NCBI RefSeq assembly: GCF_003173755.1 | Contig: NZ_CP029553.1 | Coordinates: 5,584,001 to 5,648,000 of the forward strand | Direction: 5' to 3' | Length of the DNA stretch: 64,000 nucleotides | Origin: Methylobacterium terrae | Lineage (GTDB): Bacteria > Pseudomonadota > Alphaproteobacteria > Rhizobiales > Beijerinckiaceae | In this document: in pieces, positions 33,066 through 41,387 of the stretch | Numbering within the stretch: position 1 is the stretch's first letter | Layout of the letters: each line of letters begins with the position of its first letter | Position numbers and translations under genes: made by a program | The notes under the pieces: model-generated | What the model was told of the DNA's origin: nothing | Databases searched by the model: none | What the model saw: only the letters and a program-made list of their open reading frames with translations

Positions 33066-33245
33066 GCTTCGGCCCCGGCCGAAGCGTCACAGCTCAGATT
33101 TCGGCCCCGGCCGAAGCGTCACGCCTCATGCTTCGGCCCCGGCCGAAGCGTCACGCCTCATGCTTCGGCCGGGGCCGAAGCGTCACGCCTCATGCTTCGG
33201 CCCCGGCCGAAGCGTCACGCCTCATGCTTCGGCCCCGGCCGAAGC
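33066..33245. repeat. Six tandem 32-bp repeats, each a 20-bp palindrome plus 12 bp
   Basis: The palindrome GCTTCGGCCCCGGCCGAAGC begins at 33066, 33098 (first bases changed), 33130, 33162, 33194 and 33226, exactly 32 bp apart. The units between it read GTCACGCCTCAT, nearly identical each time. In the fourth copy the centre is reversed (CCGGGG in place of CCCCGG), which suggests inversion or gene conversion of one unit. The period is not a multiple of three, so it is not coding, and the spacers are identical, so it is not a CRISPR. It lies between the start of the DUF1127 gene (minus) and the ArsR-type regulator (plus), the shared regulatory region. Confidence 0.92.
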
Positions 33246-33296
33246 GTCGGGCGCCGCCCCGGCCTATGATCGCCGGCGGAAAAAGAGGAGAGCCCC

Positions 33297-34025
33297 ATGG
33301 TGACCGTCACCGCGCTGGCCCGCACCGCCGCCCTGGTGGGCGACCCGGCCCGCGCCGGCATGCTGGCCGTGCTGATGGACGGCCGGGCGCTCACCGCGGC
33401 GGAGCTCGCCCGCGCCGCCGGCGTGACCCCGCAGACCGCGAGCGGCCATCTCGCGCAGCTGACCGAGGCCGGCCTCCTCGCGGTCGCGCGCCAGGGACGC
33501 CACCGCTATCACCGCCTCGCCTCCCCGGCGGTGGCGCGGATGCTGGAGGGTGTGATGGCGGTGGCGGCCGGCCCGCCCGCGGACGCGGTCCGGTCGCCGT
33601 CGCTGCGCGGACCCCGGGACGCCGGGTTGCGCGAGGCCCGCACCTGCTACGACCACCTCGCCGGCCGCCTCGCCGTCGCGATGACGGACGCCCTCGTGGC
33701 GCGGGGCGCGGTCGAGCTCGGGGCCGATGGCGGCGCCCTCACCCCGGCGGGCGAGGATTTCCTGCGCGGCCTCGGGGTCGACCTCGCGGCCGCGCAGGCC
33801 GGTCCGTCCCGCCGGCGGGTGTTCTGCCGCCCCTGCCTCGACTGGAGCGAGCGCCGGCCCCACATCGCCGGCGCCCTCGGGGCGGCGCTGCTCGCGACCT
33901 GCCTCGACCGGGACTGGCTGCGCCGGATCGAGGGCAGCCGCGCCGTCGCGGTGACGCCCGGCGGGCGCCTCGCCCTGCGGCAGGCCTTCGGCTACGGGCG
34001 CGACTGCGCCTGCGGCGAGGCCTGA
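33297..34025 (+). CDS. ArsR-type winged-helix regulator with Cys-rich C-terminal domain
   Basis: This 242-residue repressor-type protein has a winged helix at about 5-85 (TAAELARAAGVTPQTASGHL, then QGRHRYHRLAS). A conserved C-terminal domain follows with RTCYDHLAGRLAVAMTDAL and VFCRPCLDWSERRPHIAGAL. That C-terminal phrase recurs in a group of ArsR-like regulators found in methylobacteria; the Cys pairs could bind metal or sense redox. GAGGAGAG precedes the start. The adjacent palindromic array is a natural candidate operator region. Confidence 0.85.
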   Translation: MVTVTALARTAALVGDPARAGMLAVLMDGRALTAAELARAAGVTPQTASGHLAQLTEAGLLAVARQGRHRYHRLASPAVARMLEGVMAVAAGPPADAVRSPSLRGPRDAGLREARTCYDHLAGRLAVAMTDALVARGAVELGADGGALTPAGEDFLRGLGVDLAAAQAGPSRRRVFCRPCLDWSERRPHIAGALGAALLATCLDRDWLRRIEGSRAVAVTPGGRLALRQAFGYGRDCACGEA

Positions 34026-34176
34026 GCCGGGACCCGGGCGGCCCGACGGGGCGCGCATCGACCGCCGGCCGCGCGCAGGCCTCGGCGCGCCCAGGCGCCG
34101 TGCAGAGGACCGTTGCGGTTCGGGGGATCCCCGTTCAGACTGCCGCCAGCCGTCACCGCCCGGAGCATGTCGCGCA

Positions 34177-34389
34177 GTGCCCGATGAATCGACCAAGGGA
34201 CCGGCTTCGTATTTCCCGTCGATCGAGAAGACGTACGGTCGGCCCGTGAGCGAGTGGCAGCAGCTCGTCCGTGCGAGGCTCCCGGCCAGGCACATGGAAC
34301 TGGTCGCGATGCTGAAGGCCGACCACGGGATGGGCCACGGACACGCCAACGCGATCGTGGCGCACGTCCTGGCATCCGAGACGACGTGA
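34177..34389 (+). CDS. DUF4287-domain small protein
   Basis: This 70-residue protein has the pattern ASYFPSIEKTYGRPVSEWQQ, then MELVAMLKADHGMGHGHANA, then IVAHVLA. This matches the short DUF4287 family found in many soil bacteria. It is soluble and helical. The function is unknown. Start GTG 34177 is inferred. Confidence 0.75.
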   Translation: MPDESTKGPASYFPSIEKTYGRPVSEWQQLVRARLPARHMELVAMLKADHGMGHGHANAIVAHVLASETT

Positions 34390-34588
34390 CGGTTCTTCGG
34401 TTCCCGTCGCTCGGCCCGCGCGACATCCGCCGTCAGACATCCCGCGCCGCGTGACGATCCGGCGGGAGGACGCCGAGGGCGACGCGAGGGGAGCCTTGCG
34501 GCGAACCTTGCGGCAGGGCCTTGAATCCGGCGCACATCCCCGCCACCTGCCGGTCGCGCCTGCGGTTGGGCGCTCTTCGGAGAAGATC

Positions 34589-35080
34589 ATGCCGCACCAC
34601 GACACCACCGCCCTCTCGGGCACGATCCAGCACGTCTTCGCGCACCGCTTCACCCTGGAGGCGGACGGCGCGGTCCACCTCGCCGATCTCGGGCCGAAGG
34701 GCGCGGAGGCCTTCCCCCTCGCCGCCGGCCTGCACGTGACCCTGGAGGGCGAGCGCCGCCCCTCCGAGATCAAGGTCGCGCGGATCGCCGCCCCGGGGCG
34801 GGACCCGGTCGAGATCCACCACAAGAAGCCGCATCATCCGGGCAGGAAGCCCCACCCGGACGCGCGCGTCGATCCCCTCGTGGATCCCTTGGCCGCCCTC
34901 GCCGCCGTGACGGCGGCGGGCTGGACGCCGACGGGCGAGCCGCGCAGCAAGCCGAAGCACGTCGAGGTGCTGGCGCGCCGGGGCGACGGGGCCTGGACCG
35001 AGCTCCACGTCGACGCGTCCGGTACCGTCTACAAGGAGAAGGCACCGGACGCGGCGAAGTGGGGCGCGGCTCTCGCCTGA
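34589..35080 (+). CDS. Hypothetical protein
   Basis: This 163-residue protein begins MPHHDTTALSGTIQHVFAHR. The N-terminal 70 residues look like an OB-type beta barrel (FTLEADGAVHLADLGPKGAE, then VTLEGERRPSEIKVARIAAP). A His-rich linker follows and then a C-terminal domain (KPKHVEVLARRGDGAWTELH). No family name is certain. The ATG at 34589 is chosen over the in-frame 34451. Confidence 0.65.
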   Translation: MPHHDTTALSGTIQHVFAHRFTLEADGAVHLADLGPKGAEAFPLAAGLHVTLEGERRPSEIKVARIAAPGRDPVEIHHKKPHHPGRKPHPDARVDPLVDPLAALAAVTAAGWTPTGEPRSKPKHVEVLARRGDGAWTELHVDASGTVYKEKAPDAAKWGAALA

Positions 35081-35153
35081 TCCCTTCGGCCCGAATTCCT
35101 TCGGCCTGATCCCAACGAGAACCGAATCGGGGCCGCGCGCGAGCGCGGTCCCT

Positions 35154-35876
35154 TCACGTCCGTACGGGTTCCATGCCCGTCCGCCGGATCGCCGCCGCGG
35201 CCTCGGCCGAGACGAGATGGGCGATCAGCGCCCGCGCCGGCTCGACCGCGCCCGAGCCCGCGACGATCGCCGCCGTGAAGGTCTGGACCAGCTGGACCTC
35301 GTCGGGCAGCGGCCCGACCACGTCGATCCCCGGCACATCGACGAGCTCGCTCACTGGCCCGAGGGCGAGGTCGGCCTCGCCCGCCGCCAGGGCGGCGGCG
35401 GAGTCGGTGCCGCGGGGCAGCATCGTCACCCGCACCGCCCCGGCGAGGCCGAGCCGCGGAAACACGCTGTCCCGGATGAACAGGCCGCTGGTGCTGCCCG
35501 GCATCACGACGTGGCGGGCCTGCGCCAGGGTGCGGGCGAGCGAAGCGACGGTGTCGATCGGGGGCCTCGGCGCGCCCGTCCGCACCGCGGCGGCGAGCGG
35601 CGCGGTGGCGAGCTCCACCGCCGACCCTTCGGCGATCCGGCCGTCCTGCGTCAGCTCGTGCAGGCCCTCGTTCGAGAGGATCACCACGTCGACGCGCGCG
35701 CCGTGCGCGAGCTGGTGCCGGATGGTCCGCGGCCCCTGCCCCTGCGAGGCGCCGGACAGGGTCCGGACCGTCAGCCCGGTCGCCCGCTCGAAATCCGGCA
35801 GCACCGCCCGGTAGGCGAGCGCGAAGCCGCCCGAGATCATGACGGTGAGGGCGGCGGTCTCGTCCGAAGGGGTCAT
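35154..35876 (-). CDS. Substrate-binding protein-like, ModA family, no signal peptide
   Basis: This 240-residue type II solute-binding fold protein has LTVMISGGFALAYRAVLPDF, DVVILSNEGLHELTQDGRI, HVVMPGSTSGLFIRDSVFPR and ALAAGEADLALGPVSELVDV, in the order seen in molybdate-type binding proteins. It lacks an export signal: the ATG at 35876 leads straight into the domain. It is probably cytoplasmic and may act as a sensor or lone ligand binder. No ABC genes are adjacent. It diverges from the NCS2 permease gene. Confidence 0.75.
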   Translation of the reverse strand: MTPSDETAALTVMISGGFALAYRAVLPDFERATGLTVRTLSGASQGQGPRTIRHQLAHGARVDVVILSNEGLHELTQDGRIAEGSAVELATAPLAAAVRTGAPRPPIDTVASLARTLAQARHVVMPGSTSGLFIRDSVFPRLGLAGAVRVTMLPRGTDSAAALAAGEADLALGPVSELVDVPGIDVVGPLPDEVQLVQTFTAAIVAGSGAVEPARALIAHLVSAEAAAAIRRTGMEPVRT

Positions 35877-36041
35877 CGCGGTCGCTCCCGGCCTCGAGGC
35901 GGATCTTTGGTGCCGGATCCTTGGGACGAGATCGCCCGCCGGCGCAAGCCCGGCCACGATCCGCGAGCCTCTCCTATTCCCGGACCCGCATCCGATCCTC
36001 TAAGGCCCTCCCGGGACACGCGGGATCATGGGGGAGACACG

Positions 36042-37340
36042 ATGGAACCGGCGGAACGAAGCGAGGAGCGGGGCTTTCCCCGCTGGCGGCTCGCCCGGGG
36101 GGCGGTGGTGCTGCCGGACGAGCGCCCGCCGCTCGCGCAGGCCGTGGTGCTGGCGCTCCAGCACGTGGTGGCGATGTTCGGCTCCACCGCGCTCGCGCCC
36201 CTGCTGATGGGCTTCGACCCCAACCTCGCGATCCTGTTCTCAGGGCTCGCGACGCTGCTGTTCTTCGTCGTGGTCGGCGGGCGGGTGCCGAGCTACCTCG
36301 GCTCGAGCTTCGCCTTCATCGCCGTGGTGATCGCCGCCACCGGCTATGCGGGGAGCGGCCCGAACCCGAACCTGCCGGTCGCCCTCGGGGGCATCGTGGC
36401 GGCGGGCGCGGTCTACGCCCTGATCGGTCTCGCCGTGATGCGGGCGGGTGACGCCTGGATCGGCCGGCTGATGCCGCCCGCCGTCACCGGGGCGATCGTC
36501 GGGGCGATCGGCCTCAACCTCGCGCCGATCGGCGTGAAGGGCATCTCGGGCTCCGGCCTCGATGTCGGGATCGGGCTGTTCACGGTGCTGGCGGTCGGGC
36601 TTGCCGCCTCGTACCTGCCGGGCGCCGCGCGGCGCCTGCCGCTCCTCATCGGGGCCTTGGCCGCCACCCTGCTCTACGGCGTGCTGGCGAACGGGCTCGG
36701 GCTCGCCAAGCCCCTCGATGTCGGGCGGATCGCCGACGCGCCGTGGTTCGGCTGGCCGCACTTCGCGACGCCGGTCTTCGAGCCCTCCGCGATCTGGCTG
36801 ATCGCCCCCGTCGCCCTGGTGCTGGTCGCCGAGAATCTCGGCCACGTGAAGGCGATCGGGGCGATGACCGGGCGCAACCTCGACCCCTGGCTCGGCCGGG
36901 CGTTCCTCGGCGACGGGCTCGCCACGATGCTGTCGGGGTTCTTCGGCGGCACCGGCGTGACGACCTACGCCGAGAACATGGGCGTGATGGCGGTGACCCG
37001 GATCTACTCGACCCTGGTCTTCGCCTTCGCGGGCGTCGTCGCGATCCTGTTCGGGCTGTCGCCGAAATTCGGCGCCGCGATCCTGGTGATCCCCGGCCCG
37101 GTGATCGGCGGCCTGTCGGTGGTGGTGTTCGGGCTGATCACCGCCGCGGCGGGGCGGATCTTCGTCGAGAACCGGGTCGATTTCTCGCGCACCCGGGTCC
37201 TGCTCACCGTCGGCACGGCGCTCGTGCTCGGCGCCGGCGACTTCACGGTCTCCCTGGGCAGCTTCAAGCTCGGCGGGATCGGCACCGCCACGGCGGCGGC
37301 CATCCTGCTCTACCACCTGCTGCGCGACGAGCCGGCCTGA
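36042..37340 (+). CDS. NCS2-family nucleobase permease, uracil-type
   Basis: This 432-residue inner-membrane transporter has fourteen helices. NCS2 signatures are ALQHVVAMFGSTALAPLLMG near the start, the glutamate-containing core ALVLVAENLGHVKAIGAMTG, and the second half GFFGGTGVTTYAENMGVMAV. The latter matches the UraA/RutG uracil subgroup rather than xanthine or urate carriers. ATG 36042 has GGGGGAG upstream; the longer frame from 35217 is shadow. No pyrimidine-degradation genes are beside it. Confidence 0.9.
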   Translation: MEPAERSEERGFPRWRLARGAVVLPDERPPLAQAVVLALQHVVAMFGSTALAPLLMGFDPNLAILFSGLATLLFFVVVGGRVPSYLGSSFAFIAVVIAATGYAGSGPNPNLPVALGGIVAAGAVYALIGLAVMRAGDAWIGRLMPPAVTGAIVGAIGLNLAPIGVKGISGSGLDVGIGLFTVLAVGLAASYLPGAARRLPLLIGALAATLLYGVLANGLGLAKPLDVGRIADAPWFGWPHFATPVFEPSAIWLIAPVALVLVAENLGHVKAIGAMTGRNLDPWLGRAFLGDGLATMLSGFFGGTGVTTYAENMGVMAVTRIYSTLVFAFAGVVAILFGLSPKFGAAILVIPGPVIGGLSVVVFGLITAAAGRIFVENRVDFSRTRVLLTVGTALVLGAGDFTVSLGSFKLGGIGTATAAAILLYHLLRDEPA

Positions 37341-37514
37341 CGCGGGCGGCCGGCAAGGCCATCTCCTGCTTGCCGGCCCGTCCACGACGTGGCTGCCAGC
37401 TCCGGGAAAAGCTGACAGCCGGGCGAGACCAGTTCAGCCACAGTAGCATGGCGGTCGCGACCATGCTCTAATCAGGCCTTTCTCCCCTCTCGCCCGGGGC
37501 GTCAGGAGGCCGGC

Positions 37515-38933
37515 ATGCAGCCAGGACTGCGCGCGCAGCAGCATCCGCCCCGCGGGGTGGCGCCGGGCGGCGGCACGGCGGACCGTCTCGCCGATCCCTT
37601 CGCCCATCCGCTCTCCGCCCCGCTCGCGGGCGACCTCGTCGCCGGGCTGATGCGCCGCCACGAGGTCGCGGCCGAGCGGCTGATCGGCTGGCTGCGGGTG
37701 GGGATCGGGGCCTGCGTCTTCGTCACGGTGATCGCCGCCGGCCACGTGCTGGACGGGGCGGTCGGCGCGTCGCTGGCGCTGTTCCAGCGCAACGCCTGGA
37801 TCGCCGCCCTCGGCTTCCTCCTCGTCGGCGCCGCCAGCCTCGCGCTCGCGGTGCCGCAGCGCTGGCATCACGGCTACGCCTACCTGTTCATGGTCCTGGA
37901 TGTCGGGCTGGTGCTGGCCATCACGGTCCTGGCGCTCGGCGAGCGCGGCCTGCCCGGCAACGCCGTGCCCTCCGCCCCGATCGCGTGGGCGATCCCCCTG
38001 GTCCTGGCGGTGGGCGCGCTGCGCTACGACGTGAAGGTCCAGCTCTCGGCGATCGCGCTCCTCGCCCTCGGCCTCGTCGGGATCGCGGCCGGGCTCGAGC
38101 ACCCCCTGGTGCCGGATCCGGCCGCCGCCGGCATGCCGGCCTGGACGCAGGCGTTCTCGATGCCCGTCAACGCGATGCGGCTGACGCTGCTGCTGCTCGC
38201 CGGCGCCGCCACGGCCTTCGGCATCGTGCGCTCGCGGCGGCTCCTCGCCTCGGCGGTCCGGGACGCGGTCGGGCGCGCCAGCCTGTCGCGCTTCCTGCCG
38301 GCCGAGATCGCGCCCCGGCTGGCGGCGGGCGACGCCGCGCTGCGCCGCGGCCGCCGCCAGCGGGCGGTGATCGCCTTCGTGGACATCCGCGATTCGACCG
38401 GGATGGCCGAGGGCATGGATCCGGAAGGCCTGTCGCGGTTCTTCACCGCCTTCCGGACCCGCATCCTCGCCTGCGTGCGCCGGCATCACGGCTTCGTCGA
38501 CAAGTTCATCGGCGACGGCGCGCTGATCCTGTTCGGCGTGCCCGACGAGGGCGGCGACGACGCGGCCCGGGCGCTCGCCTTCGCGCAGGACCTCACCGGC
38601 ATCGTCGAGGCCTGGAACGAGAGCCGGGAGCTGCCCCACGCGGTCCGGATCGGCATCGGCATCCATGTCGGCGAGGTCTTCTGCGGCATCGTCGGCGACG
38701 AGGAGCGGATGGAGTTCACGGTGCTCGGCGACGCGGTCAACGTCGCCTCGCGCCTCGAACAGGCGACCAAGCGCTACGGCGCGGTCGTGCTCGCCTCGGA
38801 AGCCGCCGTCGCCGGCTCGTCGGATCCCGCCGCCTGGCGGGAGGTCGGCCGCGAGCCCCTCGCCGGCCGCAAGCAGCCCATCGCGATCTTCGCCCCGGTC
38901 CCTCCTTCGGGCGCCGGACGAAGCCTCCCCTGA
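37515..38933 (+). CDS. Membrane-anchored class III adenylate/guanylate cyclase
   Basis: This 472-residue protein has an N-terminal membrane domain of about six helices (residues 60-240). A short linker follows (SRFLPAEIAPRLAAGDAALR), then the cyclase domain at about 275-455. Metal-binding Asp residues are in VIAFVDIRDSTGMAEG and DKFIGDGALILFG. The transition-state region is EFTVLGDAVNVASRLEQATK. All catalytic residues look intact, so it should form a cyclic nucleotide from inside the membrane. GGAGG lies near the ATG. The hairpin at 38,941 probably ends the transcript. Confidence 0.9.
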   Translation: MQPGLRAQQHPPRGVAPGGGTADRLADPFAHPLSAPLAGDLVAGLMRRHEVAAERLIGWLRVGIGACVFVTVIAAGHVLDGAVGASLALFQRNAWIAALGFLLVGAASLALAVPQRWHHGYAYLFMVLDVGLVLAITVLALGERGLPGNAVPSAPIAWAIPLVLAVGALRYDVKVQLSAIALLALGLVGIAAGLEHPLVPDPAAAGMPAWTQAFSMPVNAMRLTLLLLAGAATAFGIVRSRRLLASAVRDAVGRASLSRFLPAEIAPRLAAGDAALRRGRRQRAVIAFVDIRDSTGMAEGMDPEGLSRFFTAFRTRILACVRRHHGFVDKFIGDGALILFGVPDEGGDDAARALAFAQDLTGIVEAWNESRELPHAVRIGIGIHVGEVFCGIVGDEERMEFTVLGDAVNVASRLEQATKRYGAVVLASEAAVAGSSDPAAWREVGREPLAGRKQPIAIFAPVPPSGAGRSLP

Positions 38934-38940
38934 CGAAGAA

Positions 38941-38960
38941 GGCCCCGCCGCAGCGGGGCC
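38941..38960. terminator. Terminator-type hairpin after the cyclase gene
   Basis: GGCCCCGC (38941-38948) and GCGGGGCC (38953-38960) form a perfect 8-bp stem around CGCA, 7 bases after the cyclase stop and before the convergent small gene. There is no T tract, so it may need a factor or serve as a bidirectional barrier. Confidence 0.55.
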
Positions 38961-38990
38961 CCTCGTCCCTCGTCCGGGTCGGGCGGCCGC

Positions 38991-39230
38991 TCACTCGCGC
39001 CCGGGGCGCAGCCGCACCGCCTGGGCGAGGCGGATCAGCTCGCGCGCGGTCAGGCCGCGGCGGTCCTGCGCGGACCAGATCTCCCCCACGGGCCGCGCCG
39101 CGCCGTGTCCCTCGCCCTGTTCCCGGCCCCGTTCCCGGCCGCGGCGCGTCTCGCGGGACCGGCCGGAGAGGCGGGGCTCCCCGCCCGACAATCCGCCCAC
39201 GGACCGGTCGGCTCTCGCTGCCGTTCTCAT
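38991..39230 (-). CDS. Small Arg-rich hypothetical protein
   Basis: This 79-residue protein begins MRTAARADRSVGGLSGGEPR. The middle is an Arg/Glu-rich disordered run, and the end IWSAQDRRGLTARELIRLAQ (then AVRLRPGRE) is a helical motif repeatedly seen in small methylobacterial proteins. An alternative start lies at 39242. The function is unknown. Confidence 0.55.
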   Translation of the reverse strand: MRTAARADRSVGGLSGGEPRLSGRSRETRRGRERGREQGEGHGAARPVGEIWSAQDRRGLTARELIRLAQAVRLRPGRE

Positions 39231-39645
39231 GCGTGCTCCCATGCGAACCCCTCGGCGAACCGGGCGCATGGTTAGCGAAGCGTGGCTGTTTGCGGAATTC
39301 TTGAAGTGGCGCCGCGGCGCTCTACCCGGGCGATATCCCGGGCCGGGGCACGGGCGAATGTGTGGGCCATCAGCCGGCGACGCGGTTCCTGTTCCCCGCT
39401 GCGCCGACCCTCCCGCAACCACCCGGCCCACTGAGCCTCACAGGCTGGCGGGGAGAACTGGTCCACCGCCAACTCGTCGTCACGAGCTCCCTCACGGTCC
39501 AGCCTGTCGGCGGAGCCGGAGCGCCACAGGATACGTCCACGAGGGAGACGTGTCGTCTAACAGGTCACCGGCGGGGGGCAAGGGGCGGTTTGCCGCCGCG
39601 GCGGGCCGTCGCCCCCGCCGCCATGCTCGGCAAGCATGGCCGTCG
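39231..39645. other. Intergenic region with no gene recognised
   Basis: All frames are Arg/Ala/Gly/Pro-rich shadows. It is probably the promoter side of the minus-strand small gene at 38,991-39,230 and upstream sequence of the candidate small RNA. Confidence 0.4.
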
Positions 39646-39689
39646 TGCGGGGCCTCCGGTTGCTGTGTGCGCTGCAACATGGGAGAGGG

Positions 39690-39783
39690 TTTGTGCACCG
39701 CAGCGATGGCGTCGCGGCGGTGCAGCCCTCTTTGGGCGTTTCCTCCCTAGACTTCGGGCCGCCTCGCAAGGGCGGCCTTTTTT
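39690..39783 (+). ncRNA. Candidate small RNA with anti-Shine-Dalgarno loop and intrinsic terminator
   Basis: A stem of TGCACCGC (39694-39701) with GCGGTGCA (39717-39724) is followed by a short GCCC/GGGC stem. A single-stranded stretch then carries CCTCCC (39742-39747), complementary to Shine-Dalgarno sites. It ends with a terminator made of GGCCGCC (39757-39763) and GGCGGCC (39771-39777) and TTTTTT (39778-39783). This order (structured 5' part, exposed CCTCCC, intrinsic terminator) resembles the alphaproteobacterial trans-acting sRNA families. No protein frame explains it. The 5' end is not known; the transcript may begin as early as about 39,650. Confidence 0.55.
39757..39783 (+). terminator. 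Intrinsic terminator
   Basis: A perfect 7-bp GC stem with a 7-base loop is followed by six T, the best intrinsic terminator on the plus strand in this window. It ends the candidate small RNA rather than any visible gene. Confidence 0.85.
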
Positions 39784-39845
39784 CTGTTGCGCGGGACCCC
39801 GGCGCGGCGACACTGGCGGCGCGGCGCCCGACGGGAGAGGTTGGC

Positions 39846-40127
39846 ATGGATCGTCCACGAAGCGTCGGCATCGCCTGGTACGAGCCGGGCGACTATTCGC
39901 GGGTCCGGGAGGCGATGGCGGATTCCGGCCTGCCCGAGAGCTACGCGACCTGGCAGATGTCGGCGGTCCAGGTCGAGCGCGAGGTCTCGCGCAGCGGGGT
40001 CGCGGTCGCTCGCATCCGGATCGAGCCGGAGGCCTTCCTCGCCTGGTGCGGCGCGAGGGGCGTCGCGCCCGACGCGAAGGCGCGCGCCGCCTTCGTGCGC
40101 GAGACGCACGAGGCGCAAGGGGGCTGA
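39846..40127 (+). CDS. Conserved-type hypothetical protein
   Basis: This 93-residue protein begins MDRPRSVGIAWYEPGDYSRV and contains YATWQMSAVQVEREVSRSGV. The pattern I-A-W-(Y/F)-x-P-x-D(Y/F) at the start recurs in small proteins of Rhizobiales; the function is unknown. It is soluble. It lies downstream of the sRNA terminator and has its own start region. Confidence 0.65.
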   Translation: MDRPRSVGIAWYEPGDYSRVREAMADSGLPESYATWQMSAVQVEREVSRSGVAVARIRIEPEAFLAWCGARGVAPDAKARAAFVRETHEAQGG

Positions 40128-40248
40128 GCGCCGGTCCGGCCGCGAGCGGAGCCGCCGGCCCCGCGAGGGGACCGGGCCCAGGATCGACCGTCGCCGTGCC
40201 GACGCAACGCGGCGAGCGGCCGGGCGAGGACGCGGACAGCCGCTCCGA

Positions 40249-41157
40249 TCACGCCGCGGCCGCGACGGGATCGAGGACCGCCAGCGCCGCGGCCAGCGCG
40301 GCCTCCGTCTCCGGCCGCGGCCGCACCAGGGGCAGGCGCAGGTCGGGGGCGAGGCCCGGCCGCAGGAGCGCGAGGGCGAGCTTGACCGGGCCCGGATCGG
40401 TCTCACGCGACAGGGCGGCGATCAGCGGCATCAGCCCGGCCTGGAGCGCCCGGGCGCGGGCAAAGTCGCCGGCCCGGGCGGCGCGCTGCAGGGCGGCGCA
40501 GGCCCCCGGCACCAGGTTGGCGACCGCCGAGACGCAGCCCTGCCCGCCCAGCATCGCGTGGGCGGCGGCGGTGGCGTCGTCCCCGGAGAGCCGGAGGAGG
40601 TCCGGGCCGGCGGCCCGCCCGACGGTCGGCGGCCGGGCGAGGTCTCCCGTCCCATCGACGAATCCCGCGATCCCCGGCAGGGCGGCGAGGCGCGCCAGGG
40701 TGTCGGGGAGGCAGTCGATCCCGGTGCGGGCCGGCGCGACGTGGACGAGGAGCGGCAGGTCGACCGCGGCGGCGATCGCCGCGTAGTGCCGGACGAGGCC
40801 CTCCTGCGTCGGGCGGTTGTAGTAGGGCGTGACCGAGAGCGCGGCGGCGGCCCCGGCCTCGGCCGCCGCCCGGGTCCGGGCGATGGCGGTGCGGGTGCAG
40901 GGGCCGCCGGTGGCGGCGATCACCGGCACCCGGCCCCGCGCCGCCTCGAGGACGACGCGCAGGGCGAGGCCGCGCTCGGCCTCCGTCAGGGTCGGCCCCT
41001 CGCCGGTGGCGCCGCCGACCACCAGCCCCTCCGTGCCCTGCGCGACCTGCCAGGCGACGAGGTCGCCGAGCGCCCGCTCGTCGAGCCGGGTCCCGCCCGC
41101 CGCGAACGGCGTGACGAGGGCGGTGAGGGCGCCGCCGAGCCTGGGTGCGGGTGTCAC
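40249..41157 (-). CDS. DapA-superfamily protein lacking the Schiff-base lysine
   Basis: This 302-residue TIM-barrel protein belongs to the dihydrodipicolinate synthase/N-acetylneuraminate lyase family (GGATGEGPTLTEAERGLALR, then SVTPYYNRPTQEGLVRHYAA, with the catalytic-type Tyr). The strand that normally reads G-I-K-E-A-T-G-D reads IAGFVDGTGDL here, so the Lys that forms the Schiff base is Val, and GTTGE is GATGE. It should not be a normal aldolase or DHDPS. It may bind a ligand or do non-Schiff-base chemistry. It starts with GTG inside the stop of the small gene upstream (GTGA). Confidence 0.85.
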   Translation of the reverse strand: MTPAPRLGGALTALVTPFAAGGTRLDERALGDLVAWQVAQGTEGLVVGGATGEGPTLTEAERGLALRVVLEAARGRVPVIAATGGPCTRTAIARTRAAAEAGAAAALSVTPYYNRPTQEGLVRHYAAIAAAVDLPLLVHVAPARTGIDCLPDTLARLAALPGIAGFVDGTGDLARPPTVGRAAGPDLLRLSGDDATAAAHAMLGGQGCVSAVANLVPGACAALQRAARAGDFARARALQAGLMPLIAALSRETDPGPVKLALALLRPGLAPDLRLPLVRPRPETEAALAAALAVLDPVAAAA

Positions 41158-41387
41158 GGGACGAGGGCCAGGGTGGTGTCGGCGAGGCGCACCGCGTCGG
41201 GCCGGCGGCCGGTCTCGGCGGCGGCGTAATGCAGCGCGTCGCGGCGGCTGCGGAAGATGCCGCCGCCGAGGCCGTGGGTCTCGACCGCGAGCCAGTGGCC
41301 CTCGGCGCTCCGGCCGACCAGGAAGGCGAGCGGCAGACGGGCGGGGGCGGCGACGTTCGCGGTGGCGTCGATCAGGGGTCGGGGCAT
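41154..41387 (-). CDS. Small DUF2188-like hypothetical protein
   Basis: This 77-residue protein begins MPRPLIDATANVAAPARLPL, with a middle that resembles DUF2188-like small proteins (HWLAVETHGLGGGIFRSRRD, then ALHYAAAETGRRP). It is translationally coupled to the DapA-like gene by a 4-base overlap, so the two may work together. The start at 41387 is preferred; the frame extends further upstream. Confidence 0.6.
   Translation of the reverse strand: MPRPLIDATANVAAPARLPLAFLVGRSAEGHWLAVETHGLGGGIFRSRRDALHYAAAETGRRPDAVRLADTTLALVP

Noticed and set aside
33066..33245. CRISPR array
   Set aside because: The spacers between the palindromes are nearly identical and only 12 bp, the period is 32 bp, and no cas gene is present. 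It is a tandem repeat.
33027..33303. Small plus-strand frames across the palindromic repeats
   Set aside because: They only read the repeats in shifting frames; the 32-bp period is not a multiple of three.
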